Below are positions 35,782 to 47,494 of a DNA stretch of 64,000 nucleotides, piece by piece. The notes under the pieces are model-generated. The model had not been told where the DNA came from and did not search any database. It saw only the letters and a program-made list of their open reading frames with translations. The DNA is taken from assembly GCA_963969395.1 (NCBI GenBank), contig OZ017797.1, positions 18,910,001 to 18,974,000 on the forward strand, in the 5' to 3' direction. Made by a program: the position numbers and the translations under genes. This stretch comes from Pseudoscleropodium purum (Eukaryota; Streptophyta; Bryopsida; Hypnales; Brachytheciaceae). How positions within the stretch are numbered: position 1 is the first letter of the stretch; the number at the start of each line of letters is the position of its first letter.

Positions 35782-38700
35782 ATGGAAAACGGTCAGGAGA
35801 CAAGTGTCAGGTCTCTGAAGGTTCGAGGCATTTTCAACCAATTTGACCGAAATGAAGATGGCCACCTTAACAGGAACGAAATGGCGCACTTGGTGATTGC
35901 TGTCAATCCCCGGGTCAAGTTCAGTAAAGAGCAGATCGAGGCCATTCTTGACGAAGTGTTCAGAACTTATGGCGAATTTATCGATGGGGTGAAAGGTTTG
36001 AGCTTTGAGGGCTTGTTACGGACTTATGATGATGGAGCTGGTGATGTGGACAGGGATTTCGATGCCCTGGGATTGCAGTTACAAACACCTGTTAAGCAAG
36101 CCGTGGAAGAATCACCTACATTGCCTGCAGAAACTCCTACTGCTGAACCTAGTCCTCGGCCGAAGGCATCACCTACGGTTGAGCCTTCTGCATCGGTGGT
36201 GAAACCCCCGTCGTCGATTGCAAATGAAAGTACGGGTCCGGGGAGCAGGAGGATATCGAGGATTCCTGAATGGGCCAAGGCTCCAAACAATGGAATCGAA
36301 TTTGAGAATACCTTTCAGTTGTTAGAGGACTTGGAGATAACGCTGAAGAAGCAAGACATGAAAATCGAAGGTAAGCGAAAGCAGCGAGAGGACAAGAAGG
36401 GGGCTGGATTGAATGGGCTGGATTCAACAAACTGGGAAGACAGCACGGAGCAAGGTGAAGGGACTAGGGGACCACGTGGGGAGGGAGTGTTGGGGGCAGA
36501 TTTTGGCGTTTTTAAAAAGGAACTTACGGATTTGCGTGAGAAAGCGGGGAAAGCGCATACTCCAGATGAGGCATTTGATGGTCACATGGCCATGGGGAAA
36601 AGTTTATTTGAACGTCGCTGGCACGAAGAAGCTCTGATCAGCTTTAGACTTGCAGTTCAGCTGAAGCCACAAGATGTGCGGTCTCATTTCTTAGTGGGCA
36701 ATGCACTTTATTCTCTTGGTCAGTACAAGGACGCCTGGATGTCGTATCAGAAGGCACTTGAGGCAGGAGAAGAGAACGCTCAGGCGTGGGAGGGTATTCT
36801 TCCACAGGTAAAGAAATATTCTTCTGGCCTGCCATCTTTCTGCGCGGAGGTCGCACTCTTCTCTAATGCGCAAGTAGATTAGACAATTCCATATTATCAT
36901 AGTAACATGTTCTACTATCTGGTTTTGTAATTGGTGATCAGCAACTTGAGTAGTTTATTCCTCCCCGACTTCTGAAAGTTGGTGATAATGATACTGTTAA
37001 ATGTCAAGTTTCATTTTTATCTTCCCTTGGTGAGTTTTAGTGGAATTGTGGAGTTCCTGTAGTATTTCTGAATGATGCCATCTCTGCCTTTGCCAGGTAC
37101 ATGTCAACCTAGGAATTGCCCTCGAGGGGGAGGGTATGCTGATGTGTGCCTGTGATCATTATCGAGAGGCAGCTATACTCAACCCTCGTCACTATCGTGC
37201 GTTGAAACTGTTGGGAAGTGCCCTGTTTGGATTGGGTGAATACCGAGCAGCTCAAAAATGTCTTGAAGAAGCATTGGTGTTAGAACCGAATTATCCAGAT
37301 GCTCATTGTGACCTTGGTTCGGCTCTACATGCTGTACACGAAGATGAGATGGCCATTTCGGAGTACCAAAAGGCTATTGATTTGAAGCCCAACCATGTGG
37401 ATGCACTCTACAACCTGGGTGGATTATTGAAAGATTCTGAAAGGTTTGAACTCTGAGCATAATCTGGAAATGCAATCAGCAGGCTGCTTTAGGTTCATCG
37501 TGAGAACCTGTAATTGTGACACTTTTTTCAACTCGTTAGGACCTACTTGATGCAGGTACAAGAGGGCTGCTGAAATGTATGCAAATGTGCTTCAGCTAAG
37601 GCCCCGTGACTGGAGAGCGCAGCTGAACCGCGCAGTCTGCTTGTTGGGAGATGGAGAGCAAGAGGAGGCTAAGAAGGCGTTTAAGGAGGCTTTCAGAATG
37701 ACTAATCGCTTGGATATTTATGATGCCGTCAAGCACTTGAAGCAGAGCGAGAAACGGCCAAAGAATCTAAACGCAGTGGTAGCAAGTGCTGAGCAGAGTG
37801 CCACTGGTCGGCGCACCCTTACACATGGTATGCATTCCCTTCATAGCTGATGTTGTCAGGTATTAAAAACTTGGTTTTGCAGCAGAGATGTCAAGTTGTT
37901 CCAAGCGGCTCAACAAATTCTCAATCCTGCATTTTCAATACTTGTGAGTCAGTCATAACCAGTTGGAAAAGCTCACGTCGTGGCTTATAACATCCTGGCT
38001 GTGTTCTCTTGTTGGATGCATATGTCAGGCTTACGATTCGTGTTCAAGCTTTGCCTCTTGATTTATTGCGGTTCAAATGCATGATCAAGTTCTGTGAACA
38101 ATATCACTGATTTGTTGTTTTTGACCCTTCGCACCCTCAGATCCGAGCTTTATTCAGGTGGATAGGACCCGATTCAGGCAGGCAAGCAATAACACAACAC
38201 CACGGGAGTATTTGGGTTGCGCACTCAACATCCGCAAATTTCAGAAACACACAAGACTCAACACTTGTGACATAAATACATTATCAGCGGAGATAGATAA
38301 GAGTGGGTATCTTCCTGTAGAGAAAACTGGTGCCCCACCCTCTCAAAATGAAAAAGTGGTTCGCAAGGCTGAGCTGGAGAAAATTTTACCTCGTCTCATC
38401 CAAAACCTCAATCCAGAAACCTTTCAGGTCTGCTAATCCTACCCTGGTAAAGTTGTTGACTTATGTACTTGATGTAAAGTAGTGCACTTCTTGATGGGTT
38501 ATTAATTTCTGTACATTCCAAGGTCTTGCATATTTCAGGATTATGCCTCTTGCAATCTGTTAGTGCTATGTCGGTTGAGCACTTATTGAGGGTGTAATTT
38601 GGCTGCAGAGTGCTGTAAGAGCTATAAACGAGCGCATCTTGTCTGTTCTAGACCGAAGTGGGTCAGGCAGAGTCGACGTTGGTATGTTCTTTGCAGTGTT

Positions 38701-39434
38701 GGCTCCTCTCTGTGTAGGTCCAGAGGACAAGAGGAAGCGGCTGGTCTTCGATATCCTCAGGAGACGAGTATCGTTTCCTAAGGAGGGTGTTGCTCCCAAT
38801 GCTGATGTAAAGCACTACATGAAATTCCTGCGTGCAATCTACCTTCCTACTCAGGTACAATTTCCAGATCTCATTGGAAGTATCATGAACAACTATGTTC
38901 TTTTAATCTACTTATTTTTCCGACTTGCTATTGTAGTGTCTTCCGCATGTTTTGAATTAGACAAGTTTGATTTCTCCGTTTTGATACTGTTGGATATGTT
39001 GACCTAGATAGCAATCTTCTCATTCTATGCTGAGCTGTTTTCTCTCTCAGGGCACAAGTGAGCTGGCAGAGATGCACGGTGAGGACGACAAGGTGCAGGT
39101 TTCATACCCAGAGTTCAGGGGCATGTTTGATGATCCCGGCTGGGGTTTTGGCATCCTGAGCACTTTGGTGAAACTTGAACACGGTGACCGTGTACGTCAC
39201 GATGGGGTCCATTGCGCGGCCTGTGACTATGTCATAATCGGACCAAGATTTAAAGAAACGACCAAGAAGTTCAGCTTGTGTTCCATTTGCTACAGTGAGG
39301 GGAATATTCCAACGAATATGAAACTGGATGAGTATGTATTTAAGGAGTATGGTACTGAGGCCGAAGCGGCCTGGGATCGATTCAACATCTTTGGTAGCAG
39401 GAAGCAACTCAACTCACAACCTCAGGCTGTGTAG
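35782..39434 (+). CDS. calcium-binding EF-hand / TPR-repeat protein with C-terminal ZZ-type zinc finger
   Basis: Six exons: 35782-36807, 37097-37443, 37556-37827, 38141-38427, 38609-38854, 39051-39434; GT-AG introns with agreeing phases; 853 residues. An EF-hand lies at the N-terminus (loop DRNEDGHLNRNE, 22-33, with canonical ligand positions), followed by VNPRVKFS, LDEVFRTY and TYDDGAGDVDRDFD. A Pro/Ser/Thr-rich linker comes next, then a run of TPRs from about 280 to 540. The C-terminus has Cys781, Cys784, Cys803 and Cys806 in CAAC/CSIC pairs after HGDRVRHDG, which fits a ZZ-type finger. This combination matches the plant 'calcium-binding tetratricopeptide family' (Arabidopsis At1g05150/At2g32450 type), whose biochemical role is poorly known; TPRs suggest a protein-binding scaffold controlled by calcium (inference). 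An in-frame ATG at 35716 would add 22 residues. I choose 35782 because family members start close to the EF-hand. Confidence 0.92.
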
Positions 39435-42400
39435 ACTGTAGCAGCTAAACCTATTCAGTCTCTTAGTATTAATCCACGCTACTCACGCATACATGAGCTA
39501 TAAGTGAACAGCAAATTTTCAGTATATTGTACCTCTCTACGATCAACGACGGACTTTTGTAGACTGCTTGTTCCGCAGCACCTACAAACTCAAGAGCGTT
39601 TGGACGGCAAGAACTGTGGAGAGGAGAACGCCTTGGGGATCCTACGAGGTAGTTCGCTTGGCAGTTGACGTTGGAGCCTGCTTGTTCTCTAATGTTTTTG
39701 ACCCTTTGGTAGCTTAGTGTGAAGGATAATTGGCTTTTGCTAGTGCGCTAGCGTCATGTAGATGAAACTGTTCTCCCTCAATCATATGTATAGTTGGCTT
39801 GTCGATAGGATTGTCCTGCAAAATTCTTTGCGTTAATTTTAGACTTTGAGTTAGAATTACCTTTCTGTAGAGGTCCGCGCCTGTACTAGTATTTTTCATA
39901 CTTAGACTTCAACACTTTTGACAGTACTTATTTCTGGCACGAGTTGGTATAATAGTGTGGTTGTGTCTATGACTCCGCAGTTAATCAATATTTATCGCCT
40001 CTGGCCTCATATGCTGGGAAGACGGAATTGTTTTGCAGTTCTCATGTAATTTGCTTTCTGCTCAGTTTGAACTGTAACCGCGTCAAGCCGCTGTGGACAG
40101 GAAGTGTTTTTATAAGAGAATTCTTCTATGTAAGACAGGTGCAGATGTTCATCCTTGGAATTTTGTGTGAAAAGGGGTGATCTTGCCCAGTAATTTGATG
40201 ACCACCAATGAGTGCTCTGGAGTTTTCTAAAGCAAATGATTCACAGGGTACCGAAAAGCCGCAGTGACCAGCCCGGCGTTCCAGGGTTATGTGAGTGTGT
40301 TCTGTTTGTTAATATTCTCCTTCTCTGTCAAGTTATTATGTGCACATGGATACTGCTACTGTAGTGTACAGTACTACTCAACAGCATGATGATGTCCCAT
40401 CTCAGTGTTTGGTTTGTTGTTGGTGTAACACGTCTGGTCCATAATGATCTGGATGCTTGGCTCTATGCTCGGTTCATGCTTTCGAGAGCAAGGAATATTT
40501 TGGGGCACGTAACCCGTACAGTCCGAAGACCTTGTTTCCATCTAAATCCATTCAAAAATGTCATTCTATTGCAAAGAGCAAAAAACTTTAAAAATTGTGT
40601 TTTTTGGCATACCAAATTGTAGGATGTAGATTGAGGTAGTATAAGAATCTGTGAAAGAAATTGCAGAAACTTTGATTGGGTAGGTTGCAAGATATTGATT
40701 GAGTGGTTGCAAGATATTAATCTGCATTTAGAGTGAAGAAAATAACTTTTTTGCATTGTTGATTTTTAATTCTGAAAAAATTGAATTGCTATTCTAAGGT
40801 GAAAAATTAAAAACAAACATACTTCATTTTCACTCATTAAAATAAATCAATAGAAGATATTTAGTTGCTTTGGTGGGTTGTAAGTTCCTTGAGGCTTTCA
40901 GACTCTGAGAATGCATTGCACTTGCTACCTGATGTGGCACAATGACTACCATATCATTAAAAAAAATTCAACTTCTTTTTTCATTTTTTCATTTTTTCAA
41001 GAAAAATTTGATAGTGGTTGTTTTCTAGTTGCTGAAGAAACAACGATGCGAACGGCCCTAAAATGGCCTTCTCAACCTTCCAAAAATCCTCTAATGTGTT
41101 GCTAGTATGAGATCTTAGGAATTTGAATCCATGAATCTAGGAGCTTAGGCACCTATGTTATTGACACCTTTTGTAGTTATGTGGTACGTATAGTGTAAGT
41201 GCATATCATTACAAAAGTTTTGAGGCTTCCAGAAGGTGGACAATTTTTTATTTTTGGCACCTCCACAGTCTAGTTATAGCAAACATAAAAAATAAAAATA
41301 AAATTTAAATAATTTTTTTTGGAAAAATATTTTAAAAATATTAAAAAATAGTCAATTTGACTTGGTGTTGACAAGGCACCAATAGTACTACGTTACATTT
41401 CAATTTTTACAATTTTTCTCCCCTAATTGCAATGCAGCAATGCAAAACTAGCAACCTTTCGGAGGCCTTAGAACTTTTGTAATGGTTATAGGTACCTATA
41501 TTATATGCACCTTCTATGGTTATATAATACCTTTTTATTACTAGATTCAAGATTGTCCATAATTTTCACTTTAGAAGTCCAAATGGAATGAATCAAAGCT
41601 TCTCATGTAGATAAAAATAAAATCTATGAGAAACAAATCTTAATAAAAATTATTTAGATTTTGTTCTTTTGCTTGCCAAACTAAAATTTAGGCCTATTAT
41701 GCTATAACTTTTACTCCTAGGCATTGGTTGAAATAAAAATTATTTTTTCAGAAAGCTAATGTATTTTTCTATATTCCCAAAAGTTTTTGAAAATCATGAC
41801 AAATATTGAGATTATAGGAACTTGTCCAAATTCCATTTGCCCCTTATAAAGACAATCAGACTATAGGAGTTAAGATATCTTTGTGACCCTAGTAAGTTCT
41901 CTATTCTTTTTTAACTACTTGATTGTTTCACCTTCTTTCAACTATTTTTTATATTGCTCCCATAGCTCTACATACTCTCAAAAATTAGATCTTCTGATAA
42001 AGATGATCCTGCAAGTCATTACAATCTTAGATAATACTTAACCTCTGGAAGACCAAGGCAAATTTTGGATAGAAATTGTGAAAAATTGCCACTTTATTTT
42101 GGCATTACGAAAAAAATGAAAAAAAAATCTTTCAAAATTCCATCATACATATTTGTACCAGAATAATAAAGGAATGAGGGAAAAAAATTTCAAAACTTTG
42201 ATTGCTTAGATTGAAAGATTATAACTTTTGAAATTAAAAAAGAAATTCTTTTACCTTATTCAATAAGATCAACAATTTTTTTCCCTAGGGCAAGATTTTT
42301 ATACTATACATAATTAGTTGTTATTGTTTTTTTTAAATTTGCATCTTGTATCAGGTAAGTTACAGAAGTACCGAATTTTAGAATTAGAAGAGGAATTTGT

Positions 42401-43291
42401 ACATATTGCCCAAAGCTATCTAGGTTGCCCATCAAGTTTGACACAACATAACTTTTGATTCAGACATCTGATTGAAAAAAAAATTATATTCTTACTAAAG
42501 GGGTATATATTTATACCTTATATTAAAATTTTATAAACACCTAATCCAAATTAACCTCATGTGTAACTACTTGAGGTCTCTTGCATATATTGAATGGTCA
42601 CTTGGTCTTCCAGGGCATAAACAATGAAACTAAGATCAAACTTTGTTTTTTTGTATTAAACTTGCAAAAATGTTGTAGCAAGAAAGTAGCGGATAGATGA
42701 CTTTCTAAATTACTATAGAAATAAAAATGCTTCCATTAAAGTTTCTTGGTAATAGGTCTTGTTCTCATAGGGTTAAACCTTGATACCAACATCAATTGAC
42801 ATATTCACAAAATGGATTGGACTTATCAATGTTGTAAGTGTTGTAAGTACAACTTTATTAACTACTAAAAGACCAGTCTTGTGTTTTTGGCAACATAATT
42901 TTTTGAGGTAGGTGCATGTGAGTGAAGATTTGACTTATTTAAGTTGAATATTTTTTAGAATTTAGAAGATGCGGACAAGAAATATCTTGCATAAGTACTA
43001 AATTTCATTTCATTTGAGTAAATAAGTGAAAAGTTACAATACAAAATGTTGTTTGTTTCTCAACTTGGGCAATTCAAGCAAATTAGAAAAAATCACTTTT
43101 TTGAGAAATAAAAATTTAAAATTAGTTTTCTAGTTTTATATATACATGAAAAGCTTTGAATCATTCCATTTTGTGATTTTGATCATTGAGATGAAAGTTA
43201 TGAGGAGTTTTAGATTGTAGAAAGTTATGAATTGTCTACTCTAAAATAAACTTTGAAGTCCTTTATTTAACTCCATTTTTAATATTCATTT
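39435..43291. other. 3' flank of the EF-hand/TPR gene, then AT-rich intergenic DNA
   Basis: The first few hundred bases are probably 3'UTR. From about 40550 the DNA becomes strongly AT-rich with no credible frame. No RNA gene was recognised. Confidence 0.45.
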
Positions 43292-43800
43292 GATGTAGAT
43301 TGATTATTACAACATTGCAACCATTGGGATTGGCATTTTTCAATTTCATATCTAAATTATTAAGAATTTAGAATTGTGATTCATTCTCTATTTTCTTCTA
43401 CTTATTGTTTTTTCCTATATGTTAAACAATTCTAAATGATCTAAAAATTTTCAAGCATGTTGCCAACTTGCCTTGAAGAATGATTCCAAAGTATTGTAGC
43501 CATTTTGGACATTTTTTCATACAAATGTGGCCTTGTGAATTGTAGCTGCCCAATTTTTTGCAGGGTCTAGAAAAGGCTTTTTGTCAATTCAAACACTAAT
43601 ATCTTGAAATCTACACAAGTTGAAATTCCTGAATTTTTTTTCATATCTTATAAATTTAACATACTATAAGATCCTACAGTTGGAAGTGTTCAATTTTTAT
43701 TTTTTACTTTATTTTTATTTTTATTTTTTAAACTTATATTAGAAATGGCAGTTTTGGAGCAATTTTAGGTGAAAATATAGTCAAGGAACTTTAGGGGTTA
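43292..43800 (+). repeat. dispersed repeat, direct partner at 55158-55680
   Basis: Colinear shared blocks include ACAACCATTGGRATT-like starts, TTCCTATATGTT, AATTTTCAAGCATGT then GCCAACTTGCCT, ATTTTTTCATACAAAT, TACTAYAAGATC and AGAAATGGCARTTTTGGAGC. Identity is well below 90 percent with indels. Neither copy has a coding frame. Confidence 0.75.
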
Positions 43801-44977
43801 ATTTTGAAAGGACAAGACCTATCACCAATTGAAAAAACTTTGCCAAACATGATCTACTTTTTGAACCAATAGATGTGCCCATCATTTCTATCAAACACTT
43901 ATTGCCTTATAAGATTAATCCCTAAAGGACTAGGATACTTTTCATAGTAAAACATAATTGTTTGAAAAATTGCCATATTGTTGTGAGTTGAGTAACTTTA
44001 AATTTAAATTTAAAAAAATTCAATTAAAGCATAGATGCAATCTATGCTGACAATGAGTGGAAACAAAATTTATCACTTTCATTATGTAGATTGTGAGGTC
44101 TTAGTCCTTGAACACCAATGTGGCCGAAAAATGGTTGAGACTGAAATGTCCTTTGGACATATAGAAAATGTGTTTGTACATGAAAAATAAGAAGAATTCA
44201 TCTATTTTGACACAATTACAAGTCACAATTGTCAACATTGTGAAGGTGGGAGATCATCCCCAAAGTATCTAAAATTTTAGAAATATAGTAACCAAGCATG
44301 CTTATCCATACCTTAAGTTAGGTTGTTTGTTTGTTACTTTGAGATTTCTTGAACCATGCATCCCCAATCTCATTTTTAGAACCGTTGAAAAGCTCTCAAC
44401 AAGAAGGGGTGCACAATCTTTGTTTTGTAGCATTCCGACCTGTGGCATAAAAGTTATTGAATTTTGAAGTTCTTATGAATTAAAAAATTAGAAAATTACA
44501 TTTACTCTTATTTTGATCATGGCAATGACATGGGGTATACTAGTGGACATTGATAGTGAAGAAGTAATATTAGAAGGCCTAAAATTTCAAATCTTTGGCT
44601 ATTGTAACTATGGTTGAAGTACCTATTTCAAATAGGCACCTTGCAATGGCTTTATAGGCTAGCCTATTGTGGACAACAATTAATTGAATGCACTATTCAT
44701 TGTAAGAGATTCATTGTGTATATATTCTCATCCACTCATCTCTCTTCTTGATTTGGGAGAAGTGCCAAAACTAACCATAATAAATGAGTCGATGAGACCA
44801 AAATGGATCCTGATGAAAAATCCACATTTATATTGAATAATGTATTCATTCTTGAAGAAAAAAATTTGATTCTTTTTAGCATTCTTCTTCATCCTTATTT
44901 TTGCACACATTGAACTTAGTTTCTCTACAACTTTCCCACATCATACAGGTGGAAATAGGTGCTTAAGTTATCCGAAA
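43801..44977. other. AT-rich intergenic DNA, no gene seen
   Basis: No gene recognised. The open frame at 44728-44910 (-) is low-complexity Lys/Asn/Phe-rich sequence. Confidence 0.45.
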
Positions 44978-45272
44978 TAAGGTAGGTACATCCAAATGTG
45001 CCAATGACCTTAAACTGTCATCTACATTGTATATACATCTCCAAAGCCAGTTCCATACCTATGTGGAAGAAATGCTTTTAAAACCAAACTTTGTTTCTTA
45101 ATAACTTTTGCATGTAGTAACTTTTGCATGTAGTATCCAAATGCCACGTTCTCTGATGTGTTGGACTTCCTCTCACTTGCCAACAAGAACAGTCTAAGAA
45201 AATCTGACTAGTCTAAGAATAGCAAATAGGCTTAGTAGCAAAAAGCGACGGTTTGGAGAGTACCCACCTTAG
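44978..45272. mobile_element. MITE with TAAGGTRGGTAC termini (copy A)
   Basis: Begins TAAGGTAGGTAC and ends GTACCCACCTTA, a 12-bp imperfect terminal inverted repeat. A second copy lies inverted at 55726-56001. The 295-bp length exceeds the partner by 19 bp because TAACTTTTGCATGTAG is duplicated in tandem here. There is no coding capacity, as expected for a non-autonomous DNA transposon. Confidence 0.8.
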
Positions 45273-45524
45273 GTACTTCTACCTTATGCAATTATTTTAT
45301 CCTTTTGCGTACTCCCCATTCCATGTAGAGTTCTGGACGTGGGCAGCCTTGAGTTGTTGGCAACTGTTACAGTTGTGTCGGGCAATCAATCTCCGGGCTA
45401 CAGTGTTGCTGCCACTTGAAGGCAAACTGCTACAATTGAGAAAGCTAGACCATTTTCAGAAAATTCAACTCCCTTTTCATCAGTCCAGGACAACAATTGA
45501 AGCTCTTGGTTGTCATATTGCCTT
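45273..45524. other. unassigned DNA between MITE-like elements
   Basis: A 93-codon open frame (45253-45534, +) overlaps the end of the MITE and shows no known domain (contains LSCWQLLQLCRAINLRATVL). I do not call it a gene. Confidence 0.35.
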
Positions 45525-45928
45525 CACAAAATAGTGAAATAAGGTTGCCTCACACTAATTACTTAATAGCTCACACTATATAAATATTCATTGCTAATGT
45601 ATAATGATGCATTCAATCTAGAGCCATATGTATGGCATAGATTAGTGCACTAGTTCATGGCCCAGTTCATAAAGTTGCATGCACCTCTATGTGTATAAGC
45701 ATTGATCTATGAGGTAATTCATTTGAGGTAAAGCAAACTAATTGGGAAGACAACCTAAAGTAAACCAGTCTATGAGAGTCCAAATGCCAGCCAACCCATC
45801 ACAAGCAAAAAATTTCTAGTGATGCATATTTTAAGAACTGGAATGTACACCATAAGGATAATTTTGCCTGTGATAAGCTGGCTCCCATACTGTCATAGGC
45901 AAAAATAGCTTAATTTCACTATTTTGTG
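45525..45928. repeat. 404-bp segment bounded by a perfect 16-bp inverted repeat
   Basis: CACAAAATAGTGAAAT at 45525-45540 is exactly inverted at 45913-45928, with looser pairing continuing inward (AAGGTTGCC against GGCAAAAATAGCTT). Size and structure fit another MITE. No second copy was found in this window. Confidence 0.65.
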
Positions 45929-46802
45929 TTGTGATCTCATTCATTCATACATTGTGAGATCCGTGTACACATCTGCCTCCTCCTTATTTTTTAGTTTCAG
46001 CACCTGCCCAGGAAATCTGCAAGAGAGAGTACTTCCCAATCTGCCTTTGCCATCTCACAAGTTGCTGCCATCTGAACTGTGCCACCTTTCACGTGAATTA
46101 CACAGCACAACATCTCAATTAAAGTACTACTTGCGATTTGTACCTCAGAAAATCTTCTGCCTTGGCCACAGGACTACAATACGAACTTTCTCATGAGAAA
46201 GCGACCAACTTAGTGAAGAATTTGCAAATTGCATTAGAAAACTCTAAGTTAGATAGAGAAGAAAATGCAATTTTTCTCCATTTGCTTGGCATGATGCCAT
46301 AGAAGATGCTTGCAAGAAGAGGTGTGAGAAGGTCATTGTTCAACCAGGTGGTAGCAAGAGTGACCAAGATGCTATTGATTGTTGTAACTAATGAGTATGG
46401 AGTTGCTATGTTTGTTTTTTAATTGAAGCATTGCACTTCCTACACTAATGAAAAAATTGTTGTCAATTGTTAACCGTTCAAACAATGTGACATGCACAAA
46501 TTCTAGGATAACATTCCCTTGCTTTGTAAGGCGTTTTTGGCTACAGTGTAGCTACCCATTTGGGGTCTTCATGAATTGCATGGCTATGCATATTGTCCAT
46601 TTAACAAGACTGTTATCCTTGAAACATGTGCATATTTAAATGAATTCTAAAAAAGATAGTTTTCGTGGTCAGACACTGTCTTACATTGCTTGGAGTCTTG
46701 GACTATAGAAGACTGTCAAAATCTGTACTATACACATGTAAAAGAACTAATACAAGAATTTGAAAATATTCACATAATTGAAAAGAATAAGGTTCTGGGA
46801 GC
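45929..46802. other. intergenic DNA, no gene seen
   Basis: Short open frames at 45924-46196 and 46448-46639 carry no motifs. Nothing else recognised. Confidence 0.4.
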
Positions 46803-47050
46803 TTGGGACATGTTTCGTTGAAAACGTTTGGTACCAAATTCGTTGATCATATTGATGAAAGAGTAAATAATTCATAAATACCCCGAATTTTATATCAACA
46901 AAGTTCACGAAGAACATTACATGCGTTCAGTGCAACCTTAGTAAATAAAATTGGACACAAGCAAGCCTTATCGTGAAGTCATGACCTGTACTCAAAACAA
47001 CCTTAAAAACATGGATCCAAAGTGGACACCTACTCAGTCTAGACGGAGGG
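46803..47050. mobile_element. Stowaway-like MITE, second copy of the family in ABCB intron 7
   Basis: Shares with 13141-13379, in the same order, CGTTGAAAAC, TTGATCATATTG, a GAAGAACATTACATG-like run, TCAGTGCAACCT, ATGACCTGTACTCAAAACAA and CCTTAAAAA. It ends TCTAGACGGAGGG, the reverse of the CCCTCCGT start of the intronic copy, so the two copies together show both family termini. The left terminus is degraded. Confidence 0.7.
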
Positions 47051-47494
47051 AAGTGCTAGCTACCTGGTTCAAGAGCAACCAATGAGACCCCTTATGATGA
47101 ACTTGCAACGAATCAAACCAATTTTAGAATCACAGGAATTGCAACTGTGGCAAGCATCACAAGTCTGTATAGTAGATTGGAGCTAGGCATATATTCATTG
47201 AGTGCTAACTGACTTGTTGAAATTTTTGTACAAATACTTCCAGTTAGATGGATCTAGCGCGGCTGCCATTGTTCGGCCAAAATCTCCAGGAGATATAATT
47301 TGAATTTGCTATCTAGAGTGCGGTTTACATAGTTCGGCAAGCATTGCCACCGTACCAGCCATGCTCAATACATGTTTCTATCTCATCACGACTGGGCTAG
47401 ACTTCTAATCTGGGTTTTAGGGTTTAGGGTTCTCTCTAGCCATGAACTCTGGACACTCACCGATTCAGGCATCTGGTTGGGGGATCTTGGATCC
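47051..47494. other. 3' flank of the F-box gene, with telomere-like hexamers
   Basis: GGGTTTTAGGGTTTAGGGTT near 47412-47431 contains consecutive plant telomere-type (TTTAGGG) units. In short form these act as telo-box promoter elements; here the tract lies just past the stop of the minus-strand F-box gene. No gene seen. Confidence 0.45.
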
